From Paenibacillus tarimensis (GTDB lineage Bacteria > Bacillota > Bacilli > Paenibacillales > Paenibacillaceae), in the NCBI RefSeq assembly GCF_021532315.1, contig NZ_JAKGAO010000028.1:25336-89335 (forward strand): a DNA stretch of 64,000 nucleotides. The letters run 5' to 3'. How positions within the stretch are numbered: position 1 is the stretch's first letter; each line of letters starts with the position of its first letter. Under the pieces are notes generated by a model. That model ran no database searches. It was not told the origin of the DNA and saw only the letters and a program-made list of their open reading frames with translations. Below, one piece after another: positions 1-7,005 of the stretch. The position numbers were made by a program, and so were the translations under genes.

Positions 1-1267
1 CACTTGTTACTGGAACGCCTGATGTGTTACCTGGCGGTGTACTGATAACGGGTTCACTGTTATTTACTGCTGGTACATTACTGTTTGATGACTGAATTGG
101 TCTATTATTGATAGTAGCAGTTGCCCCTTGCTCTACGGTTAACTTCTCTACTTCTGGATTTCCATTAAGGTTAGTCGATGTTTTGGCGACAAGTTCTTTA
201 ATAGTGCCGTTCACAGTAATATCTGCTTGACTGGAATGGTTCACTACTATGTTAAAGTTTCCGTCGAATACTATCTTCTGATTTGCAGAAACATCCGCAG
301 ATATTTCGACGTTCTCAATTCCACTGCTAGTGAGGTCCTTAGTAACTAATCGAGCACCACTCTCAAGCTTTACTGCAGCAACTGAAGTGCTGCCTGCAAT
401 GAGAACACGAATTTTTCCATCGTACTTGTTAACGACGAGCGCTTCACGGACGCCAACATTATTGAGGATTACCGAATGTTCGCCGCCTCCATATACATAC
501 ACAGAGCCTGAAATCTCAACATCATCAAGGGTAATCTCACCGCTTCCAACGCCTTGTGCTACATAAAGATCCCCGTCTATCTTCATATTCTTTAACAGTA
601 CATCTGGTGTGTTAACCACGAGATTACCAGTAATATGCTGTGAATAGTCCCCTGGTTTAGAGATTAGCTCTTGTATAAGTTTATTAATTATCGTTACAGC
701 CTCAGCCCTAGTCAGCTCAGCGCGTGGCCTGAAAGTACCATCGGGAAATCCCGAAAGCGCGCCGCTGGAAACAAGAGACGATACAGAGGCTTTTGCCCAC
801 TCAGCGATTTCGATCTGATCTGTAAAAGCATTAGTTCGAACATTGTTGTGCTCCAGCTGGAAGGTGTTAGTCAGCATGACTGCTGCTTCTTGACGAGTAA
901 TGTGTTGAGTCGGAAGTGCTTTACCGCCTGTCCCCTTTAAAATACCTGCTGCATTCAATTTCAAGATGGAAGGGGCATACCACTTGGCTGTCTCCAAGTC
1001 GGAGAAAGTATTGGTTGCAGTTTCTTCATACTTCATGATGTTATCAAGCATGACTGCGAACTCAGCTCTAGTTAACGCGTTGTTCGGTCTAAACTTGCCG
1101 TCGTGTCCGTTTATTACGCCATACTGCTGCCACTGCTCAATGGCAGAACCTGCCCAGTGACCTTGGATGTCTTGCAAGGCTGCCGCTGAGACCGGTACGG
1201 TGATCGTTACCGTGAGTACGGCAGCGGCTACCGCCAGAGATAACATTCGTCTAAATAATTGAAGCAA
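1..1267 (-). CDS. S-layer homology (SLH) domain surface protein, 3' end outside window
   Basis: The minus strand is open from a start near 1267 to the window edge, about 422 codons, so the C-terminus is missing. The N-terminus is a signal peptide: an RR pair, a hydrophobic core and cleavage after VSA. Three SLH domains follow (about residues 28-75, 85-130 and 145-190), with the usual FxD/HW and LTRAE motifs. SLH domains bind pyruvylated secondary cell-wall polymer, so the protein is probably held on the cell surface. After them comes a beta-strand-rich region with short repeats around NVVVN/GDLYV, suggestive of a beta-solenoid, then a Ser/Pro/Asn-rich stretch at the edge. AAGGAG lies 10 nt before a TTG at 1267. 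A GTG at 1276 is too close to it, and an ATG at 1246 is a further option. Function beyond surface attachment is unknown. Confidence 0.9.
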   Translation of the reverse strand, partial: MLQLFRRMLSLAVAAAVLTVTITVPVSAAALQDIQGHWAGSAIEQWQQYGVINGHDGKFRPNNALTRAEFAVMLDNIMKYEETATNTFSDLETAKWYAPSILKLNAAGILKGTGGKALPTQHITRQEAAVMLTNTFQLEHNNVRTNAFTDQIEIAEWAKASVSSLVSSGALSGFPDGTFRPRAELTRAEAVTIINKLIQELISKPGDYSQHITGNLVVNTPDVLLKNMKIDGDLYVAQGVGSGEITLDDVEISGSVYVYGGGEHSVILNNVGVREALVVNKYDGKIRVLIAGSTSVAAVKLESGARLVTKDLTSSGIENVEISADVSANQKIVFDGNFNIVVNHSSQADITVNGTIKELVAKTSTNLNGNPEVEKLTVEQGATATINNRPIQSSNSNVPAVNNSEPVISTPPGNTSGVPVTS

Positions 1268-1350
1268 ACTGTTCACTCTCCTTGATGTTAGTACAATTGT
1301 CGTAGTGTAAGCCGGGAACAACCATGCATAGTCCTGGGTTTATAGACCTG

Positions 1351-1436
1351 ATTATAGTTGAGTGATCGACTTTCCTAATTAAATATACCTATGATTCTTA
1401 AATAGCACAAATATTTTCTTGCTAGTATTTAGCAAG
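1351..1436 (-). promoter_or_regulatory. Candidate promoter region of the SLH gene with inverted repeat
   Basis: On the minus strand a TATAAT box (1351-1356) lies about 85 nt before the SLH start. The expected -35 position is poor, so an activator or another sigma factor may be needed. Just upstream is a perfect inverted repeat with 7-bp arms (CTTGCTA/TAGCAAG, 1418-1436), which could be an operator. Both readings are inferred from sequence alone. Confidence 0.35.
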
Positions 1437-1455
1437 TCTTCGTATAACAATAGCA

Positions 1456-1508
1456 GAAAAAAAGCAGCCTCCCTGTAAAGCCTTTAAATGGCTTTAACAG
1501 GGAGGCTG
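1456..1508 (-). terminator. Rho-independent terminator of the decayed siderophore locus
   Basis: A stem of about 18 bp (CAGCCTCCCTGT and GGCTTT blocks pairing across a short AT loop, one bulge) is followed on the minus strand by a run of seven T. It sits just after the last remnant of the iron ABC ATPase, so it was probably the terminator of that transcript and has outlived it. Confidence 0.8.
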
Positions 1509-1524
1509 TATCAGTCTGGGTCAT

Positions 1525-1911
1525 CTACGAAGTACATTGATAATTAACATGATACCGCCCAATAGGCACCACAGAGGGAGAACCCGACACGGGGTCCTGG
1601 ATCACCTTGCTGTCAAGCCCGAAGATGTCTTTGATCAGTGTGCTCGTGATGACCTTCGATGGTTTCCCTTCGGCAACAAGCTTGCCTTGGCGAAGTGCAA
1701 AGATATGATCTGCGTACCGGGCAGATAAGTTGATGTCATGGAGCACCAGCGACGGCTTTGGCATCCTTCCTCGTCCAACCGCTGAGCAGGGACTGATACG
1801 GAAATCTTCCCCATCCAACCAACCAAATCTGCTACTGATATTCCCTCGGGAACAGTAGGGACTGCGGCAGCAGACCGGGAACGCGAGCCAGCTGCTTGCC
1901 CGAAAGCTGTC
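1525..1911 (-). pseudogene. Relic of siderophore ABC transporter ATPase (FecE/FhuC type)
   Basis: Read across three minus-strand frames, pieces of an iron-siderophore ABC ATPase appear in the right order: LARVPGLLPQS, then TVPEGISVADLV in another frame, then GRFPYQSLLSGWTRKD in a third, then the C-terminal part LHDINLSARYADH...GKLVAEG. At least two frameshifts are needed. The region between the Q-loop side and the H-loop side is gone, including the ABC signature and Walker B, and so is the Walker A N-terminus. No functional ATPase can be made. An intact member of the family is about 260-280 residues; about 120 remain. Family identity comes from motif recognition, not a search. Confidence 0.75.
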
Positions 1912-2060
1912 ATCCTGAACGCCATAGTTCGCTGCCGAGAAGCCGACAGGGACTACGCCGAGAGCGAGAGCAACATCGTGATTCGCTCACTGTATAGTAA
2001 CCACACGTTCCGGCTTGCTTTCAATGACAGATTTGCCGAAGGCGTGCTAGATTACAAACG
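1912..2060 (-). pseudogene. Relic of iron-siderophore substrate-binding protein (FepB/FecB type)
   Basis: Directly upstream of the ATPase relic, the minus strand encodes SKPERVVTIQ, then a TGA where a Trp codon is expected, then ANHDVALALGVVPVGFSAA and NYGVQDD. This is the characteristic first part of a periplasmic-binding-type siderophore lipoprotein (the ERVV...ALGV...G motif). About 45 codons remain, interrupted by the stop, and they pass directly into ATPase sequence. The rest of the binding protein and any permeases have been deleted. It shows that a siderophore uptake locus once stood here. Confidence 0.7.
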
Positions 2061-2182
2061 GAATTTTTTATTACAGCAAGATTGGGAAAGTCACGGAGTG
2101 CAGAGGATGATATGCTGCAATTGTCGCATAACGCAGAGCTGCGATAGGAAGCGACAATATTAGGCTAATTGGAGGAAGGAAA

Positions 2183-2851
2183 ATGAAAATTACAGCAGTG
2201 GTTCTCATGCGTGTGGCGGGCTTATGTGCAGTATTGGCAGGAATCCTGTACATTGTCATTCAGTTTATTCACCCGTCAGACAGTCTCTCTTCCGTCAGCT
2301 CAAGCCTATGGGTGATCGTCGCATGCATGACAAGCGCCATGTCCCTCTTCAGCTTGATAGGAATTACAGGAATTTATATTAGGCAGGCGGGGGAGGCGGG
2401 ATGGCTTGGATTGGCGGGGTATGTCTTGTTTAGTTCATTTTGGTTGATTTCGTTCGCGTTCAGCTTCATCGAAGCCTTTGTTCTTCCGCTGCTTACAACG
2501 GATGCTCCTGAAGTTGTAGAAGGGTTTACGGGACTTTTCAGTGGGATTGAGAGTGGAGCGGAGCTGGGGATTTTCCCGGTATTGGCACCTCTTGCAGGAG
2601 GGATGTATATTCTTGGAGGCCTCCTGTTTGGAATAGCAGTGCTTCGGGCGGGCATTCTGCCGCGGCCGGCGGCTGGACTGCTGTCCATTGCTGCGGTCAT
2701 GACCGTTATGGCTTCTGTCATTCCTCATCCGTTCGACCGGACGTTAGCGGTGCCGATGGGATCGGCTTTTGTCTGGCTGGGGTTGTCCCTCTGGTCGCCA
2801 CGCATTCAGGGAATTAATACCAAGGAGAATGCTGGTGCACGCATCATCTAG
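2183..2851 (+). CDS. Multi-pass membrane protein, function unknown
   Basis: 222 residues with six or seven hydrophobic segments, starting with a helix at about 10-30, so an integral membrane protein. AGGAGGAAGG lies 5-8 nt before the ATG. No catalytic motif was seen, and the polar stretch around residues 105-120 (TTDAPEVVEG) is probably an extracytoplasmic loop. It stands alone between relics: a dead siderophore locus upstream, and a broken AraC regulator that ends convergently 5 nt downstream. A DUF4386-like family is possible but was not confirmed. Confidence 0.75.
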   Translation: MKITAVVLMRVAGLCAVLAGILYIVIQFIHPSDSLSSVSSSLWVIVACMTSAMSLFSLIGITGIYIRQAGEAGWLGLAGYVLFSSFWLISFAFSFIEAFVLPLLTTDAPEVVEGFTGLFSGIESGAELGIFPVLAPLAGGMYILGGLLFGIAVLRAGILPRPAAGLLSIAAVMTVMASVIPHPFDRTLAVPMGSAFVWLGLSLWSPRIQGINTKENAGARII

Positions 2852-2855
2852 CAGC

Positions 2856-3725
2856 TTACAAGTCAATGTCAGCAGGGAGTTTCTTGATTGGAGCATAGAT
2901 ACTGTATTCAGAATCAAGCTCGTGGATGTTATCAAAGGCCTGAATAAATTCAATATCGGACGGCTGGGACTCCTGCTTGGAGATCTTAAGAAATCTGGCA
3001 TAGTCTGACTTGAGTACATCGCCGATATCCAGCAATTCACCACGATAGTTAAATTTGGCACAGAAGAACTGCGGCACATCTACTGTAAAATGAAAAGGTT
3101 TGTCGATCTGAATGCTGCCCGGTATCCCGACCAAAACCTTGAACTGGGAGGAATCAGGCTGACACCCTGAATATATAACATAACAGGCGATCTTTGCCGC
3201 TTCATCAATATAGTTGAACAGCATTTCAGAATGAGAGCGAATCTTCTTTCTATAGTCATCGTCAGCCAAATCGACCTCAAAGGCGATGCCGCTTATTCGG
3301 GTTTCCATAAATTCTGTCAGGGTAAAATCAGTGACGATATCGCCGTTCAGGTTTTTGTGAGAACGCTGAACCACTGCAGGGATGGGACTAGGAGAAAGCG
3401 GCTTAGCACCTGTTCTTAGCGAGCTGGGAGTTACCCCGTATTGTCCTTTGAAAGCGCGAGTGAATGAGGCGTGAGTGCCAAAGCTAAGCTGATGGGCAAT
3501 ATCGGTTAGAGACATATCTTGATTCTGGATGAGGGTAAGCGAGGCGTTAAGCCTTCTTGCGAGTATTTATTGATTCAACGAACAGCCCATCACGGCAGTA
3601 AACAGTCTGTGAAAATAGTATTTTGACATGTTGAATGTACCAGCAACCGAATCCACAGATAAATGCTGCTGTAAATGATCTTCAATATGAAGCAATGCAC
3701 GTTCTACTACCTTGTAATGGTCCAT
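2856..3725 (-). pseudogene. AraC-family regulator with effector-binding domain, interrupted by one in-frame stop
   Basis: From the ATG at 3725 the minus strand encodes a 290-codon AraC-type protein: an HTH pair (MSKYYFHRLF and DIAHQLSFG motifs, residues about 1-105), a linker, then a GyrI-like effector-binding domain (about 130-289). Codon 53 is TAA (3567-3569), inside the conserved segment CSLNQ-stop-ILARRL where Tyr is normally found. The frame is otherwise intact to 2856. One base change from TAT/TAC gives TAA, so this is a recent nonsense mutation, a sequencing error or a read-through site. The downstream piece could restart at the ATG at 3515, but would then lack the first HTH. Confidence 0.85.
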
Positions 3726-3804
3726 AAAAATCCCTTCCATTCATTTCCAAATTATTCTATACTTATTATAACGCTCTCGGTATAGAAAAGAATAGGGGAT
3801 TGTA

Positions 3805-4099
3805 ATGGGAACTATGAAAAGTATCGAAGATATCAGGGCACTACGTGGCGATCCAACATTTATTCCGTACCTGTAAAAGGCGGGCCGGATGGCGGAGCCT
3901 TCTCTACCGTGCATGATCTGGAGAAATTCTGGAAGGCTTCAAGTATTTTATTATGGGCAGTGATCCGGGTGTGAGCATGCAGTCTTCGGTATATCCTGGC
4001 CCAGATCTACAGGTGCATATTATCTCTAATACGAATAACGGAGCCGATTCTCTGGCCCGGACTATTGATGAATGGGCGTATGGAGAGCTATGCCAATAA
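3805..4099 (+). pseudogene. Relic of a serine beta-lactamase-like hydrolase
   Basis: An ATG after AGGGGA opens a 23-codon frame (MGTMKSIEDIR...). In the overlapping frame lies TWRSNIYSVPVKGGPDGG followed by AFSTVHDLEKFW, typical of the C-terminal half of class C beta-lactamase-fold hydrolases. After another frame change comes YFIMGSDPGVSMQSS and the C-terminal end NNGADSLARTIDEW, stopping at 4099. The catalytic SxxK and YxN parts are missing. At least two frame changes and one internal loss are needed. The first 15 codons may come from an unrelated gene fused to the relic. Confidence 0.7.
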
Positions 4100-4119
4100 G
4101 TAATGATGTGGGGAGTAAA

Positions 4120-4563
4120 ATGAAAAAAATAATACTGGGCTGCATAGCGGTGGTGCTGCTTATCCCGGTCTTAATAGGTGTGTACGTATACCGAATTGGC
4201 TTTCTTGATGATAAGCAATCCACCACAACAATCGAAATTTCCGATATCCCTGCTGCCATGTACGTCACAGCCGAGCCGGTAATGCCTGACTGGAAGGTTA
4301 AGAAGGTTACAGCCTACAACGATGGTTTTGTGTCACCTACTTGTACCATATATTTTACGAATGATATTGAGTTATTACTTTCTACGAGCCCGGTGACTTA
4401 TCCGGGCATGGATCAACTTCTAGTCAATACTAACCTTTATGAAGTCTATGTGGATGAACAGGATGCGGTATTTCAATATTTCTCCGGCGGGTATTACTAC
4501 TCTTTCAAGACGAAGAGGGGGACTAATGAACAACTTGTACAGCAGTATATAATGTCACTATAA
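4120..4563 (+). CDS. Small membrane-anchored extracytoplasmic protein, unknown
   Basis: 147 residues. A Lys-start and one strong hydrophobic helix (about 4-24, KKIILGCIAVVLLIPVLIGV) form an N-terminal anchor or uncleaved signal, and the rest is a soluble mixed alpha/beta domain expected outside the membrane. The ATG at 4120 was chosen because GGGGAG precedes it and the anchor then starts the protein; an ATG at 4090 in the same frame lies inside the serine-hydrolase relic. The C-terminal YYYSFKTKRG stretch is aromatic-rich. No family recognised. Confidence 0.7.
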   Translation: MKKIILGCIAVVLLIPVLIGVYVYRIGFLDDKQSTTTIEISDIPAAMYVTAEPVMPDWKVKKVTAYNDGFVSPTCTIYFTNDIELLLSTSPVTYPGMDQLLVNTNLYEVYVDEQDAVFQYFSGGYYYSFKTKRGTNEQLVQQYIMSL

Positions 4564-4601
4564 TCAGATATTAATCACGGATTCAGAAGGAGATGGTAGT
4601 A

Positions 4602-5291
4602 TTGCAGAGCGCCAAGATTATGTCCCTGAATGTCGGCACGCCGGCTCCGCTTGTTCATGGCAAGAAGGAAGTTATGAGCGGGATCGTGAAGAGGCCTGTA
4701 ACAGAGCCAGTGTGGCTGTCGATGACCAATTTACAGGGCGATGAACAGGCTGATCTGGTCCACCATGGCGGAGTCGACAAAGCGGTATGCGTGTATCCCT
4801 ATGAGCACTACGCTTATTGGGAGCGTGAGCTTAATAGGACATTAGAATTTGGTGCATTCGGTGAGAATCTGACTACGCAGGGAGCGGCCGAGCAGGACAT
4901 AAGCATCGGGGATATCTTCCGGATTGGGGAAGCGGTTGTGCAGGTTAGCCAGCCTCGCCAGCCGTGCTTCAAGCTGTCTGCCAAATATGGCGTTCCCGAG
5001 CTTCCGGTCATGGTGCAGGATACGGGGTATACGGGGTACTATTTCCGTGTCCTTCAAGAGGGTGCGGTCAGGAGTGGTGATGAGCTTATATTGGTTAACA
5101 AACATCCAGGCAGCATTACGGTTTCCTTCGCCAACCAGATCATGCATCATGACAAGAAGAACGAGGAAGCAATAAGGGAAATTCTGAACGTTGATGCCTT
5201 GTCTGGAAGCTGGCGCGAAACCCTTATGAAGCGGCTGGGCGGGATCAGCATCGATACACAAGAGCGATTAACCGGACAGAAAGGAGATTAA
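4602..5291 (+). CDS. MOSC-domain protein, YiiM type
   Basis: About 229 residues. MOSC domains are beta-barrel sulfur-carrier modules related to molybdenum-cofactor sulfurase. The YiiM subgroup is standalone and linked to protection against N-hydroxylated base analogues in Escherichia coli. The conserved cysteine sits in SQPRQPCFKLS (about residue 126), and GDEQADLVHHGGVDKAV is the family's early signature. GAAGGAG directly abuts an ATG at 4593, so the TTG at 4602, nine bases away, is the better start. The next gene begins immediately after the stop, so the lipoprotein gene is probably co-transcribed. Confidence 0.85.
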   Translation: MQSAKIMSLNVGTPAPLVHGKKEVMSGIVKRPVTEPVWLSMTNLQGDEQADLVHHGGVDKAVCVYPYEHYAYWERELNRTLEFGAFGENLTTQGAAEQDISIGDIFRIGEAVVQVSQPRQPCFKLSAKYGVPELPVMVQDTGYTGYYFRVLQEGAVRSGDELILVNKHPGSITVSFANQIMHHDKKNEEAIREILNVDALSGSWRETLMKRLGGISIDTQERLTGQKGD

Positions 5292-5774
5292 ATGAAAAGA
5301 GTAATGTCATTCTCGATGTGTTTGCTAATGATCTGTGTTCTCTTGCTTGCCTGCGGGAAGAAACAGGAGCTAGAGGTATCTATAGAGGCATCGGTGCTGC
5401 CGTTAACAGATGAACAATACGAAGAAGTAGGAACGAGTGGTTTGGAAAACCCCGTCAAAGAAGATTTTCGCAAAGTCACCGTACATGTTGAAGCTAACCA
5501 GATACCAGAACCGGGCATCGAGGCACCAAGTATGGAGGAATGGAAGCATTATATTAATGCTTATGACCGGACGGATAGAATGTTGTACGGGAATTTTACG
5601 AATACACCAGCTTCCCACACAAGCGAGTTTGTTATATATTCAAAGGGTTTGAGTGAAGAGGATATCAAGAAAGCATTCAGCACGCTTACTATTAAGATTC
5701 CTGCGGATAGCGAGAACGGACAGAGTGGGGTTTATTATGTTAGCGACTACTTTGTTTTTGATCATACAGATTAA
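5292..5774 (+). CDS. Putative lipoprotein, function unknown
   Basis: 160 residues starting right after the MOSC stop codon. The signal is a type II (lipoprotein) peptide, a hydrophobic stretch ending in LLLAC at about residue 21, followed by GKKQELEV. After lipidation it would be anchored to the outer face of the membrane. The mature part is an acidic beta-rich domain without recognisable catalytic residues. AAGGAGATTAA precedes the ATG. Confidence 0.8.
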   Translation: MKRVMSFSMCLLMICVLLLACGKKQELEVSIEASVLPLTDEQYEEVGTSGLENPVKEDFRKVTVHVEANQIPEPGIEAPSMEEWKHYINAYDRTDRMLYGNFTNTPASHTSEFVIYSKGLSEEDIKKAFSTLTIKIPADSENGQSGVYYVSDYFVFDHTD

Positions 5775-5808
5775 ATGCTGATTATTTACATCATGGAAGG
5801 ATGAGAGC

Positions 5809-6486
5809 ATGGAAGCCAAGCGGAACGCGGCCGAGAAGGCTGCTGCATATGTACAGGATAATATGGTCGTTGGGTTAGGCACAGGATCTACTGCGTATTG
5901 GGCCATTGAACAGCTTGGGAAGCGGGTTGGTGGAGGACTTCATATTAGAGCGGTTGCCACATCGGTGCAGTCGGAAGAGCAGGCAAGGAAATTGGGAATC
6001 CCTATTGTTCCATTCGCGGAGATTGATCAGATTGACATCACAATAGATGGCGCGGACGAGGTGGATCAGCAATTTAATCTGATTAAAGGCGGCGGGGGAG
6101 CTTTGCTGCGCGAGAAGATCGTTGCTGCAGCCAGCAAGCAGATGATCGTAATCGTAGATGAGTCCAAATTAGTCGATGAATTGGGAACATTCCCTCTGCC
6201 AGTCGAGATTGTAAAATTCGGATTCGAGATGACGATGCGTAAGCTTGCCGATCTTGGTTGTGAACTGCGTTTGAGGATGAAGGGAAATGATATCTACGAG
6301 ACTGACAACGGGAACTATATTGCGGATTGTGATTTTGGGCGCATTGCAGATCCTGAACAGCTCCATCAGCAGATTAATCTCATCCCTGGAGTGGTAGACA
6401 ACGGACTCTTTGTCAGAATGACACAGCATGTAATAGTGGGTTATAAGAGCGGAGACACGGAAGAACTGAGGAAGAAGAATACCTAG
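5809..6486 (+). CDS. rpiA: Ribose-5-phosphate isomerase A
   Basis: 225 residues, full family length. RpiA interconverts ribose-5-phosphate and ribulose-5-phosphate in the non-oxidative pentose phosphate pathway, in the cytoplasm. Diagnostic motifs are present: the phosphate loop GLGTGSTA (about 22-29), DGADEVD (about 81-87) with catalytic Asp residues, and KGGGGALLREK (about 94-104) with the catalytic Glu and Lys. The ribosome site GGAAGGATGAGAGC precedes the ATG. A strong terminator follows 80 nt downstream. Confidence 0.95.
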   Translation: MEAKRNAAEKAAAYVQDNMVVGLGTGSTAYWAIEQLGKRVGGGLHIRAVATSVQSEEQARKLGIPIVPFAEIDQIDITIDGADEVDQQFNLIKGGGGALLREKIVAAASKQMIVIVDESKLVDELGTFPLPVEIVKFGFEMTMRKLADLGCELRLRMKGNDIYETDNGNYIADCDFGRIADPEQLHQQINLIPGVVDNGLFVRMTQHVIVGYKSGDTEELRKKNT

Positions 6487-6567
6487 CGGTATTGTCAGGA
6501 CCGCCCATTCATAAGGCCTGCTAAGGCGGCCGTGAATGATAGCTGAATATAATCTATACATAACACA

Positions 6568-6597
6568 AAGAAGCTGCGAAATCAGCTTCTTTTTTTT
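6568..6597 (+). terminator. Rho-independent terminator after rpiA
   Basis: AAGAAGCTG and CAGCTTCTT pair around CGAAAT and run into eight T, a textbook intrinsic terminator. It separates the rpiA transcript from the adhesin leader that follows. Confidence 0.9.
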
Positions 6598-6737
6598 GCA
6601 TTTTCATAGACGTCACCGTTAAGCTTAACCGCTCGATAACTGCCCGCCGAAGGAATGTGCTTACCAAGTGGTTTACCCGTCTGTTTGTAGAGGTATTGTA
6701 CAGATTTTGTAGAGAACTCCAGTAATATAATGGTGAA

Positions 6738-7005
6738 ATACGTCGTGTAATTTGGCGTATTATGTCATCGCTAGTATGTAAGTGGCGAAGATATTCGAAA
6801 GAGGGGGGGAGAAAGTCCTAAGCAAGATTAACGGTCTGCGCACCCGCAGCCTTACCCCTTCATCTGGAACTCCGTTAGATTACGATGATGGAAAGGGCGC
6901 CGGGACTATATCGCAAATGTCCATTGGATGGAGCGTTATATCGGGCAGACGACCTTGCTGTCGCCAAAACTTGCGGTAATTTCTGGAATGGAGGAGAATT
7001 CAGCT
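6738..7005 (+). promoter_or_regulatory. Long hairpin-rich 5' leader of the giant adhesin gene
   Basis: About 270 nt separate a TATAAT (6726-6731, poor -35) from the adhesin start, with no convincing gene. The leader has several nested pairings: GGGG (near 6805) with CCCC (near 6855) enclosing a GGTCTGCG/CGCAGCC hairpin with a CACC loop; CTTCATC pairing with GATGATGG-AAAG; TCCAT-TGG-ATGGA; and GGCAGAC with GTCGCC just before the ribosome site. A 65-codon frame here (6782-6979) has no recognisable protein features. It does not match any riboswitch consensus I can recall, so it is reported as a possible cis-acting RNA. Region 6598-6737 holds nothing else recognisable. Confidence 0.4.

Noticed and set aside
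1537..2163. Plus-strand frames (63 and 61 codons) in the siderophore relic
   Set aside because: They are antisense to recognisable minus-strand remnants and have no features of their own.
6782..6979. 65-codon frame in the adhesin leader
   Set aside because: Composition is not protein-like, start context is poor and it overlaps inverted repeats; leader RNA is the better reading.
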